The notes under the pieces were generated by a model that searched no databases, was not told the DNA's origin, and saw only the letters and a program-made list of their open reading frames with translations. From Burkholderiaceae bacterium (GTDB taxonomy: Bacteria; Pseudomonadota; Gammaproteobacteria; Burkholderiales; Burkholderiaceae), in the NCBI GenBank assembly GCA_022701965.1, contig JAKONL010000244.1, positions 1-6,437 of the forward strand: a stretch of DNA of 6,437 nucleotides, in the 5' to 3' direction. Positions within the stretch are counted from its first letter, which is position 1; every line of letters starts with the position of its first letter. Below are positions 1 through 5,796 of this stretch, piece after piece. A program made the position numbers and the translations under genes.

Positions 1-293
1 CGCAGCAGGAACGCACCGCCGAGAACCCACGCCGCACTCGCGATGATCCACAGCAGCGGCATCGGCCGCGCCAGCAGGCCCAGCCACCAGGAGAGCCCGC
101 AGAGCGCGACCGTCTCGACGCCGAAGAAGATCGACATGCGCTCGCCGAAGCCGTTGAGCTTGCCCCACTCCCAGGCCGCGACGCCGATCGCCACGAGCAT
201 CACGACGGCGAACGGCACCGCCGACGGATAGAACAGTGCCGGCAACAGGATCGCCAGCAACACGATCGCCGTGATGATGCGTTGCTTGAGCAT
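1..293 (-). CDS. cdsA: Phosphatidate cytidylyltransferase (CDP-diglyceride synthase), N-terminal part, cut by window edge
   Basis: CdsA is an inner-membrane enzyme that makes CDP-diacylglycerol from CTP and phosphatidic acid, the branch point for bacterial phospholipids. About 97 residues are present, starting MLKQRIITAIVLLAILLPAL. They consist of a short basic N-terminus followed by several hydrophobic stretches (roughly residues 6-21, 25-40, 57-75 and 79-97), with the AAWEWGKLNG segment typical of proteobacterial CdsA at about 39-48. The C-terminal CdsA signature lies outside the window, so the call rests on the N-terminal pattern and on gene order: uppS followed by cdsA is a widespread arrangement. 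Its ATG shares one base with the uppS stop (TGATG). No good Shine-Dalgarno site is visible, so translation probably depends on ribosomes finishing uppS. No frameshift is seen in the visible part. Confidence 0.88.
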   Translation of the reverse strand, partial: MLKQRIITAIVLLAILLPALFYPSAVPFAVVMLVAIGVAAWEWGKLNGFGERMSIFFGVETVALCGLSWWLGLLARPMPLLWIIASAAWVLGGAFLL

Positions 294-1021
294 CAGGCCG
301 TCTGCCGTCCACGCGCCGGCGGCACCTGCGCCGAGGTCTTGCCGAAACGCCGTTCCCGACCCTGGAAAGCCGCGATGGCCTCGTCCAGCGCCACCTCGTC
401 GAATTCGGGCCATAGGCGATCGCTGAAGACCAGTTCGGCGTAGGCGCTCTGCCATAGCAGGAAATTCGACAGGCGCTGCTCGCCGCCGGTACGGATCAGC
501 AGGTCGGGATCGGGCACGTGGGACAGCGCCATCTCCCGGTCGAGATTCTGTTCGCTCGGCACCTCGCCGCGTTCGGCCAGACGCATGGCGGCACGCGCGA
601 TGTCCCAGCGCCCGCCGTAGTTGAAGCAGACGTTGAGGACGAGCTTTCGGTTGTGCGCGGTATCCGCCTCGGCCTGCTGCAGACCCGCGAGCATCTTGTC
701 CGACAGTCCGCCCCGCTCGCCGATAAAGTGCAGCTGGACACCGTCGGCGGTCAGCCGCGGAATCTCGCGGCTCAACGCGCCGACCATCAGATCCATGAGT
801 CCCGAAACTTCCTCGATCGGGCGATTCCAGTTCTCCGAGGAGAACGCGAAAACGGTCAGCACCCCGACACCCCTGTCACCGCACGCCTTGACACACCGGC
901 GCAACGATTCGACGCCCTGCTTGTGCCCGGCGACACGCGGCAGGAAACGCCGCGTGGCCCAGCGGCCGTTGCCGTCCATGACGACGGCGATGTGATGCGG
1001 CATTGCCGGCGTTGCGGCCAT
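293..1021 (-). CDS. uppS: Undecaprenyl diphosphate synthase (cis-prenyltransferase)
   Basis: UppS adds isopentenyl units in cis to farnesyl diphosphate, giving the C55 lipid carrier for peptidoglycan and other surface polymers. It is a soluble, membrane-associated homodimer. The product is 242 residues, close to the family length of about 250. Visible motifs are HIAVVMDGNGRWA at 10-22 (Asp16 matches the catalytic, Mg-binding Asp26 of E. coli), His33, FAFSSENWNRP at 58-68 (Arg67 matches E. coli Arg77), and the C-terminal block DLLIRTGGEQRLSNFLLWQ from 173 with Arg177, Arg183 and Glu196 in the diphosphate- and metal-binding positions. All key residues are present. The start ATG overlaps the frr stop as TGATG, which favours this start; an internal Met7 just before the first motif is the only close alternative. 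No strong ribosome-binding site is visible, which suggests translational coupling to frr. Confidence 0.97.
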   Translation of the reverse strand: MAATPAMPHHIAVVMDGNGRWATRRFLPRVAGHKQGVESLRRCVKACGDRGVGVLTVFAFSSENWNRPIEEVSGLMDLMVGALSREIPRLTADGVQLHFIGERGGLSDKMLAGLQQAEADTAHNRKLVLNVCFNYGGRWDIARAAMRLAERGEVPSEQNLDREMALSHVPDPDLLIRTGGEQRLSNFLLWQSAYAELVFSDRLWPEFDEVALDEAIAAFQGRERRFGKTSAQVPPARGRQTA

Positions 1022-1581
1022 CAGACCGCCATGATCTCGGCTTCCTTGGCCACGATCAGGCGATCGATCTCGGCGATGTGCCGATCGGTCACCTTCTGGA
1101 TCTCCGCCTCGGCGCGTTTCTGGTCGTCCTCGGACGCCAGCTTGTCCTTGACCAGCTTCTTGACCGATTCGTTGGCGTCGCGGCGCAGGTTGCGTGTCGC
1201 GATCTTCGCGCTCTCGCCCTCGTTGCGGACCAGCTTCGTCATTTCCTTGCGACGCTCCTCGCTCATCGCCGGAAGCGGAACGCGGATCAGGTCGCCCATC
1301 GACGCCGGATTCAGGCCCAGATCGCTTTCGCGGATGGCCTTCTCGATCTTCGCGCCCATGCCCTTTTCCCAGGGCTGAACGCTGATCGTGCGCGAGTCGA
1401 GCACCGACACGTTGGCGACCTGGCTCAACGGCACGGCCGAGCCGTAGTAGTCGACGTGCACCGAGTCGAGCAGCGCCGAATTGGCGCGTCCGGTGCGGAT
1501 CTTGGTGAGGTTGTTCTGGAACGCGGCGAGCGACTGGTTCATCTTCGCGTCGGTCGCACTTCGAATGTCTGCAATGGTCAC
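1021..1581 (-). CDS. frr: Ribosome recycling factor (RRF)
   Basis: RRF works with EF-G in the cytoplasm to split post-termination ribosomes so the subunits can be reused. The product is 186 residues (E. coli RRF is 185), and the family pattern is continuous: [13 protein letters not shown] at 27-39, the [14 protein letters not shown] segment at 70-83, and the RNLRRDANE block at 130-138, where Arg133 should correspond to functional Arg132 of E. coli. The C-terminal helix is highly charged, as expected for the three-helix domain. The start codon is GTG, supported by a GAGGAG ribosome-binding site 9 nt upstream and by the usual N-terminus (MTIADIR). The gene lies 13 bases after pyrH and overlaps uppS by one base, so it almost certainly shares their transcript. 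No internal damage is seen. Confidence 0.98.
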   Translation of the reverse strand: MTIADIRSATDAKMNQSLAAFQNNLTKIRTGRANSALLDSVHVDYYGSAVPLSQVANVSVLDSRTISVQPWEKGMGAKIEKAIRESDLGLNPASMGDLIRVPLPAMSEERRKEMTKLVRNEGESAKIATRNLRRDANESVKKLVKDKLASEDDQKRAEAEIQKVTDRHIAEIDRLIVAKEAEIMAV

Positions 1582-1590
1582 TTGTGTTTA

Positions 1591-1596
1591 CTCCTC
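1591..1596 (-). promoter_or_regulatory. Ribosome-binding site of frr, overlapping the pyrH stop codon
   Basis: On the minus strand GAGGAG lies 9 nt before the GTG start of frr. Its first two bases are the last two of the pyrH TGA stop. This strong site explains efficient use of a GTG start and fixes the frr start. A ribosome terminating on pyrH would stop on this site, which suggests coupled translation. Confidence 0.8.
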
Positions 1597-2317
1597 AGGC
1601 GTGCACCAGCGTGCCTTCGTCCTCGCCCAGCACGACGCGCTTGAGCGCGCCGTTCTTGAAGATCGAGAACACCTTGATCGGCAGGTTCTGGTCGCGGCAC
1701 AGCGCGAAGGCGGTGGCGTCCATGATGCCGAGATTGCGCGCAATGGCCTCGTCGAACGAGAGCGAGGTGTAGCGCGTCGCGGTCGGATCCTTCTTCGGGT
1801 CGGCAGTGTAGACGCCGTCGACCTTGGTGGCCTTGAGCACCAGTTCCGCGCCGATCTCCGCCCCGCGCAATGCCGCGGCGGTGTCGGTCGTGAAGAAGGG
1901 GTTGCCGGTGCCGGCCGCGAAGATCACGACCTTGCCCTCTTCGAGGTACTGCAGCGCCTTGGGACGCACGTAGGGCTCGACCACCTGCTCGATGGCGATC
2001 GCCGACATCACGCGCGGAATCAGGCCCTGCTTGTTCATCGCATCGGCGAGCGCCAGCGAGTTCATCACCGTGGCGAGCATTCCCATGTAATCGGCCGTCG
2101 CCCGGTCCATTCCGACCGAGCCGCCGGCGACGCCGCGGAAGATGTTGCCGCCGCCGATCACGACGGCCACCTCGACACCCATGTTCACCACCTCGGCCAC
2201 CTCGCCGACCATGCGGACGATCGTCGCGCGATTGATGCCGAACGCGTCGTCGCCCATGAGCGCTTCCCCCGACAGCTTCAGCAAGATTCGCTTGTGGGCT
2301 GGGCGGGCTTCGGACAT
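1595..2317 (-). CDS. pyrH: Uridylate kinase (UMP kinase)
   Basis: PyrH phosphorylates UMP to UDP with ATP, an essential step of pyrimidine nucleotide synthesis. It is a cytoplasmic hexamer of the amino acid kinase fold, unrelated to eukaryotic UMP/CMP kinases; in Gram-negatives it is usually activated by GTP and inhibited by UTP. The product is 240 residues, the usual size. Motifs in order: LLKLSGEAL at 12-20 (Lys14, phosphate binding), IGGGNIFRG at 54-62 (glycine loop, Arg61), [16 protein letters not shown] at 71-86 (Asp76 in the UMP site), [16 protein letters not shown] at 136-151, and [13 protein letters not shown] at 162-174 in the nucleotide-binding region. The ATG has a TAGGA site 8 nt upstream, which supports this start. 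The frame stays open far upstream through tsf, but that stretch is an out-of-frame shadow. A 98-base gap with a hairpin separates it from tsf. Confidence 0.98.
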   Translation of the reverse strand: MSEARPAHKRILLKLSGEALMGDDAFGINRATIVRMVGEVAEVVNMGVEVAVVIGGGNIFRGVAGGSVGMDRATADYMGMLATVMNSLALADAMNKQGLIPRVMSAIAIEQVVEPYVRPKALQYLEEGKVVIFAAGTGNPFFTTDTAAALRGAEIGAELVLKATKVDGVYTADPKKDPTATRYTSLSFDEAIARNLGIMDATAFALCRDQNLPIKVFSIFKNGALKRVVLGEDEGTLVHA

Positions 2318-2365
2318 GAGCGGATTCCTAGAAATGACTGACGGGGGCGAGTGTAAGACCTGGTG

Positions 2366-2400
2366 GTCCGGAGCGGACGACGCGAGCGGGGCGTCGTCCG
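2366..2400 (-). other. Intergenic hairpin with a competing alternative stem, between tsf and pyrH
   Basis: Positions 2374-2383 and 2391-2400 form a perfect 10-bp GC-rich stem around a 7-nt loop. In transcript order, the second arm ends in GTCCG (2378-2374), which is followed by CTC and then CGGAC (2370-2366). This allows a separate 5-bp hairpin that cannot form together with the large one. No T-run follows on the minus strand, so it is not a standard intrinsic terminator. A pause or processing site, an mRNA-stabilising structure, or a weak attenuator between the rpsB-tsf part and the pyrH part of the operon are all possible. The structure is seen directly; its role is inferred. Confidence 0.6.
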
Positions 2401-2415
2401 GTGGGTGTCGAGCTG

Positions 2416-3339
2416 TCAGGCGGCTGCCTTGGCTGCAGCGACCTGCGCCGCAACTTCCGCGGCGAAGTCGTCGACCTTCTTCTCGATGCCTTCGCCGACG
2501 ACGTAGAGCGTGAAGCCCTTGATCGACGAATTGGCAGCCTTGAGCATCTGCTCGACCGTCTGCTTGTCGTTCTTCACGAAAGCCTGGTTGTGCAGCGAGA
2601 CCTCCTTGAGGTATTTCTGCACGCCGCCTTCGATGCGCTTGGCGACGATGTCGGCCGGCTGCGTCGGCTTGCCCGCGGCTTCGGCGACCTTGCGGTCTTC
2701 CTCTGCCTTGCCGGCCGCGACGGCACGTTCCTTCTCGATCAGGTCGTTCGGCACGTCGGCGCTGGAGATCGCGACCGGCTTCATGGCGGCGATGTGCATC
2801 GCCACGTCCTTGGCCGCGGCATCGTCGCCTTCGAATTCGACGATCACGCCGATGCGCGTGCCGTGCAGGTAGGAAGCCAGCTTGCCGTTGCCCGAGAAGC
2901 GCTTGAAGCGCCGGAAGCTCATGTTCTCGCCGATCTTGCCGATCAGGCCCTTGCGCACATCCTCGAGCGTGGGGCCGAAGCCGTCCTGCTCGTAGGGCAG
3001 CGCTCCGAGCGCTGCGAGATCGGACGGGCCGTGCTTGGCGACCAGCATGGCAGATGCGTTGGCCAGGGCCAAAAAGCTGTCGTTCTTGGTGACGAAGTCG
3101 GTCTCGCAATTGATCTCGACCATCGCGCCGGCGTCGCCGTCGACGAAGGCTGTGACGACGCCTTCGGCGGTGATGCGGCCCGAGGCCTTGCCCGCCTTGT
3201 TGCCGAGCTTGATGCGCAGCAACTCTTCGGCCTTTTCCATGTTGCCATCGGCCTCCGTGAGGGCCTTCTTGCATTCCATCATGGGCGCGTCGGTCTTCGC
3301 GCGCAGTTCGCCGACCATGCTTGCGGTGATTGCAGCCAT
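2416..3339 (-). CDS. tsf: Translation elongation factor Ts (EF-Ts)
   Basis: EF-Ts is the cytoplasmic guanine nucleotide exchange factor that releases GDP from EF-Tu so that it can reload with GTP and aminoacyl-tRNA. The product is 307 residues, somewhat longer than the 283 of E. coli. The N-terminal domain ([16 protein letters not shown] at 12-27, [14 protein letters not shown] at 38-51) is followed by the EF-Tu-contacting NCETDFV motif at 77-83, with Asp81 and Phe82 in the positions that intrude into EF-Tu. The middle is the usual two-part core, and the end is Ala/Lys-rich. The ATG at 3339 was chosen because GGAG lies 9 nt upstream and the protein then begins MAAITASMV, as in related species. 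A TTG seven codons further upstream would put the ribosome-binding site inside the gene. It follows rpsB after an 81-base gap that contains a terminator-like hairpin. Confidence 0.98.
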   Translation of the reverse strand: MAAITASMVGELRAKTDAPMMECKKALTEADGNMEKAEELLRIKLGNKAGKASGRITAEGVVTAFVDGDAGAMVEINCETDFVTKNDSFLALANASAMLVAKHGPSDLAALGALPYEQDGFGPTLEDVRKGLIGKIGENMSFRRFKRFSGNGKLASYLHGTRIGVIVEFEGDDAAAKDVAMHIAAMKPVAISSADVPNDLIEKERAVAAGKAEEDRKVAEAAGKPTQPADIVAKRIEGGVQKYLKEVSLHNQAFVKNDKQTVEQMLKAANSSIKGFTLYVVGEGIEKKVDDFAAEVAAQVAAAKAAA

Positions 3340-3348
3340 TGTTGTTTT

Positions 3349-3352
3349 CTCC
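3349..3352 (-). promoter_or_regulatory. Ribosome-binding site of tsf
   Basis: GGAG on the minus strand, 9 nt before the ATG at 3339, in an A-rich context. It decides the tsf start against the in-frame TTG at 3360, which lies upstream of this site. Confidence 0.75.
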
Positions 3353-3371
3353 GTAATCAAAAAATCAGATC

Positions 3372-3399
3372 AAAAAAAGGGGCCGCAAAGCCCCTTTTT
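3372..3399 (-). terminator. Intrinsic terminator or attenuator between rpsB and tsf
   Basis: In the transcript AAAAAGGGGC, a six-base loop TTTGCG and GCCCCTTTTT form a 10-bp stem. The 3' arm runs into seven consecutive T, the classic rho-independent signal. It lies 21 bases after the rpsB stop and before the tsf ribosome-binding site. Because the A and T runs are symmetric, it could also work on the other strand, but no plus-strand gene ends there. There is no convincing tsf promoter in the remaining gap, so partial termination, setting EF-Ts below S2, is more likely than a full stop. The degree of read-through cannot be read from the sequence. Confidence 0.75.
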
Positions 3400-3420
3400 C
3401 AAGGCTCGCGCGGAACGCGA

Positions 3421-4179
3421 TCAGGCAGCGGCGCCTTCTTCGACTTCGACGAATTCATCGTCGCCGCCACCTTCGGCCACGGCCTTGATGACATCGCTGG
3501 TCGCGCTGTTGCGGCCTTCGATCACGGCGTCGGCGATGCCGCGCGCATAGAGCACCACGGCCTTCGACGAGTCGTCATTGCCCGGGATCACGTAGTCGAT
3601 GCCCTCGGGCGAGTGGTTGGAGTCGACCACGCCGATCAACGGAATGCCGAGCTTCTTGGCTTCGGCGACGGCGATCTTGTGGAAACCGACGTCGATCACG
3701 AAGATCGCGTCCGGCAGCGCGGTCATGTCCTGGATGCCGCCGATGTCGCGCTCGAGCTTGGCGATCTCGCGCGAGAACGTGAGCTGCTCCTTCTTGCTCA
3801 GGCTGTCGAGGCCGGCTTCCTGCTGGGCCTTCATGTCCTTCAGGCGCTTGATCGACGTCTTGACGGTCTTGAAGTTGGTCAGCATGCCGCAGAGCCAACG
3901 AGTGTCGACGTAGGGAATGCCGGCGCGGCGGGCTTCCTCGGCGACGATCTCGCGGGCCTGGCGCTTGGTGCCGACCATCAGGATGGTGCCGCGGTTGGCG
4001 GTGAGCTGCTTGGCGTACTTCATCGCAGCCTGGAACATCGGAAGCGACTTTTCCAGGTTGATGATGTGGATCTTGTTGCGGTGGCCGAAGATGAACGGGG
4101 CCATCTTGGGGTTCCAGAAGCGGGTTTGGTGACCGAAATGGACACCGGCTTCCAGCATTTCGCGCATGGATGTCGACAT
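3421..4179 (-). CDS. rpsB: 30S ribosomal protein S2
   Basis: S2 sits on the head-body junction of the small ribosomal subunit and is needed for S1 binding and translation initiation. The product is 252 residues with the full family pattern: [20 protein letters not shown] at 5-24, [14 protein letters not shown] at 31-44, [10 protein letters not shown] at 70-79, the [11 protein letters not shown] region at 94-105, [20 protein letters not shown] from about 155, and [18 protein letters not shown] near 187-204. The C-terminus is acidic. The ATG at 4179 has GGAG 8 nt upstream, and the resulting N-terminus aligns with known S2 starts. The frame stays open upstream to 4311, but that extension looks non-coding. 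One oddity is Cys97, where S2 proteins normally carry the first glycine of WLGGM. As first gene of the cluster it probably follows a promoter and a structured leader in the 199-base upstream gap. Confidence 0.98.
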   Translation of the reverse strand: MSTSMREMLEAGVHFGHQTRFWNPKMAPFIFGHRNKIHIINLEKSLPMFQAAMKYAKQLTANRGTILMVGTKRQAREIVAEEARRAGIPYVDTRWLCGMLTNFKTVKTSIKRLKDMKAQQEAGLDSLSKKEQLTFSREIAKLERDIGGIQDMTALPDAIFVIDVGFHKIAVAEAKKLGIPLIGVVDSNHSPEGIDYVIPGNDDSSKAVVLYARGIADAVIEGRNSATSDVIKAVAEGGGDDEFVEVEEGAAA

Positions 4180-4187
4180 AGGGATTA

Positions 4188-4191
4188 CTCC
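4188..4191 (-). promoter_or_regulatory. Ribosome-binding site of rpsB
   Basis: GGAG on the minus strand, 8 nt before the ATG at 4179, within CGGAG. It fixes the start. A CTCCG stretch in the leader (4235-4239 region) is complementary to this CGGAG. Confidence 0.75.
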
Positions 4192-4219
4192 GAAGGTTGG
4201 GTCTAAAATCCAGCCCGTT

Positions 4220-4247
4220 TCGTCTCCTGTTTCACGGAGGAGGACGA
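4220..4247 (-). promoter_or_regulatory. Stem-loop in the rpsB leader, possible S2 autoregulatory element
   Basis: In transcript order TCGT, a bulged C, then CTCCT pair with AGGAG-ACGA across a 9-nt loop (CCGTGAAAC), giving 9 bp with one bulge. It lies 40 nt before the rpsB start. In E. coli and other gammaproteobacteria S2 represses its own operon through a structured leader. By analogy this could be the target here, but I cannot match it to a described consensus. The structure is visible; the role is inferred. Confidence 0.4.
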
Positions 4248-4331
4248 CACCTTGAGTGGGCTGGTTTGCGGATGGTTTCGCGCCGCGCGAGGCATCGAGT
4301 GATCGAGGCACCCATCGGGCGAAACCCAGCG

Positions 4332-4340
4332 ATCATAACA
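4332..4340 (-). promoter_or_regulatory. Candidate extended -10 promoter for the rpsB cluster
   Basis: On the minus strand TGTTATGAT reads as an extended -10 element: TG, one base, then TATGAT (5 of 6 to consensus). No good -35 lies at 16-18 nt. The following bases (CGCTGGG) form a GC-rich discriminator of the sort found at stringently controlled ribosomal promoters. A start about 7 nt downstream would leave a leader of roughly 145 nt, long as expected for rpsB. Confidence 0.45.
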
Positions 4341-4378
4341 TTCCCCGACCCACGTTTCTCCGCCCAACCTGCTCCGCC

Positions 4379-5710
4379 ATGCCGATCGACCTTTACGACA
4401 CACGCCTCGCCCTCGCGGCCGGCAGTTCCAATGCCTCGGCCGAGATGGAGCGTTGCATCGAGACGGCGGCGTCGCCGTCGTGCGCAGCGGTCTTCGTGCG
4501 GCCGATGTTCGAGGAGGCGCGTCGGGCCGCAGGCGCCGCGACGCCGCGCATGCCCCTCGCCGGCCTCGCGTTTTCGGCCAAGGACCTGTTCGACATCGTG
4601 GGGCAGCCGACGCCCGCCGGCTCGATCGTGCTGTCGCACGCGCCCGCCGCCGGCGAAGACGCGGTCGCTGTCGCACGCCTGCGTGCTGCGGGCGGCGCGC
4701 TGATCGGACGCAACAACATGACCGAGTTCGCGTTCTCCGGCGTCGGCGTCAATCCGCATCATGGAACCCCGGCGAACCCGGCCGACCCGGGCACGCCCCG
4801 GATACCCGGTGGATCATCATCCGGGGCCGCGGTTTCCGTGGCGACCGGGGCCGCGTTCATCGGTCTGGGTTCGGACACCGGCGGCTCGATCCGCATACCG
4901 GCCGCGCTCAACGGGATCGTCGGCTTCAAGAGCACGGCGCGTCGGGTACCCACGACGGGTGCTCTCCCCCTGTCCACGACGCTCGACACGGTGTGCGCCA
5001 TGACCCGTTCGGTGCGCGACGCCGTCATCGCGCACGAGATCCTCGCGGACCGGGTCGTCGAGACCGATGCGCGACCGCTGGCCGGCTTCCGCCTGGCCGT
5101 GGTGAAGCACACCTTTCTCGACGACCTCGAACCGGACGTGGCGCGCGCCTTCGAACGCTCGCTGGCCGCCCTGCGCGAGCACGGCGCAGCGATCGAGGAG
5201 ATCGACCTGCCCGCGCTTTCGGACCTGGCCGCCCTGAACGCGACCGGTGGCTTCTCACCCGTGGAGGCCTACGCATGGCATCGGCAGCTGCTCGAGCGCA
5301 GCGGTGCCGGCTACGACCCGCGGGTCGCCCAGCGCATCCTGCGCGGCGCGGCCATGAAGGGCCACGAGTATGTCGACCTGGTGCGCGCCCGACAGGACTG
5401 GATCACGCGCATCGGGACGGCGCTGGCGCCCTACGACGCCGTCCTTTCGCCGACGGTTCCGATCACCGCCCCGACGATCGCCAGCGTGGCGCCCGGGGAA
5501 GCCCGGGACGCTGAGTTCTTCCGCGTCAACGCGCTCCTGCTGCGCAACCCCGCCGTCGTCAACATGCTCGACGGCTGCGCGATCTCGATTCCCTGCCCGG
5601 TCGAGGGCGGCTTGCCGGTCGGACTCATGATCTGGCATGCGGCGTTGCGTGACGACACGGTGCTGGCAGTCGCGCTCCACGCGGAAAAAGCCCTGTCGAC
5701 ACTGCCCTGA
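4379..5710 (+). CDS. Amidase-signature family hydrolase, substrate unknown
   Basis: This 443-residue enzyme belongs to the amidase-signature family, which hydrolyses amide bonds through a Ser-cisSer-Lys triad. All three residues can be placed: Lys68 in FSAKDLFD, cis-Ser146 in PGGSSSGAA, and nucleophile Ser170 in GSDTGGSIRIPA, with the 24-residue serine spacing of known members. The C-terminal CAISIPCPVEGGLPVGLMI block (400-418) is also typical. No signal peptide is seen, so it is probably cytoplasmic. GatA, the glutamyl-tRNA amidotransferase subunit, shares the fold, but no gatB or gatC is nearby and the middle region differs, so GatA is unlikely. The ATG at 4379 is chosen because the protein then starts like related amidases just before the core; the open frame runs further upstream without a convincing start. 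No clear ribosome-binding site is visible. It is divergent from rpsB and 86 bases upstream of a dadA-like gene in the same direction. Substrate specificity cannot be read. Confidence 0.93.
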   Translation: MPIDLYDTRLALAAGSSNASAEMERCIETAASPSCAAVFVRPMFEEARRAAGAATPRMPLAGLAFSAKDLFDIVGQPTPAGSIVLSHAPAAGEDAVAVARLRAAGGALIGRNNMTEFAFSGVGVNPHHGTPANPADPGTPRIPGGSSSGAAVSVATGAAFIGLGSDTGGSIRIPAALNGIVGFKSTARRVPTTGALPLSTTLDTVCAMTRSVRDAVIAHEILADRVVETDARPLAGFRLAVVKHTFLDDLEPDVARAFERSLAALREHGAAIEEIDLPALSDLAALNATGGFSPVEAYAWHRQLLERSGAGYDPRVAQRILRGAAMKGHEYVDLVRARQDWITRIGTALAPYDAVLSPTVPITAPTIASVAPGEARDAEFFRVNALLLRNPAVVNMLDGCAISIPCPVEGGLPVGLMIWHAALRDDTVLAVALHAEKALSTLP

Positions 5711-5740
5711 AGACGCCCTCGCGCGACAATCGGAGGTTCG

Positions 5741-5771
5741 GCCGCCGCCCCTGCGCGGGCGCGACTGCGGC
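5741..5771 (+). other. GC-rich hairpin between the amidase and dadA-like genes
   Basis: GCCGC-CGCCC pairs with GGGCG-GCGGC (arms 5741-5750, and 5757-5761 plus 5767-5771) around a 6-nt loop, with a 5-nt bulge (CGACT) in the 3' arm. No T-run follows, so it is a poor intrinsic terminator. The 86-base gap shows no other clear signal; a GGAGG at 5732-5736 is about 60 bases from the next start and not followed by a usable start codon. Confidence 0.25.
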
Positions 5772-5796
5772 ATTTCCAAGCAACAACGACAACTCA

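Noticed and set aside
2318..3274. Upstream extension of the pyrH frame to a 559-codon ORF
   Set aside because: The extension is low-complexity, Arg/Gly-rich and out of frame with tsf. PyrH has a proper start with a ribosome-binding site at 2317 and normal family length.
3340..3360. TTG at 3360 as an earlier tsf start adding seven residues
   Set aside because: The GGAG ribosome-binding site lies between this TTG and the ATG at 3339, and the shorter product matches the usual EF-Ts N-terminus.
2401..4206. A 601-codon open frame on the plus strand opposite tsf and rpsB
   Set aside because: It is antisense to two unmistakable conserved genes, shows no family resemblance, and is explained by high GC and codon bias of the real strand. 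The same holds for the plus-strand frames opposite frr, pyrH and uppS.
4180..4311. N-terminal extension of rpsB to 296 residues
   Set aside because: The added residues do not match S2, and the ATG at 4179 has a well-placed ribosome-binding site. The stretch fits an untranslated leader better.
4256..4378. Upstream extension of the amidase frame to 484 residues
   Set aside because: It would start inside the divergent rpsB leader without a ribosome-binding site, and the added 41 residues show no amidase similarity.
4765..4838. Cluster of CCCGG motifs in the amidase gene
   Set aside because: They fall on Pro/Gly codons leading into the conserved GGSSSG region, with irregular spacing. Codon use in a GC-rich gene explains them.
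4460..5514. Long Arg-rich plus-strand frame inside the amidase gene, and minus-strand frames opposite it
   Set aside because: They are frame shadows of the amidase: Arg/Gly/Ala-rich, no recognisable domain, no ribosome-binding site.
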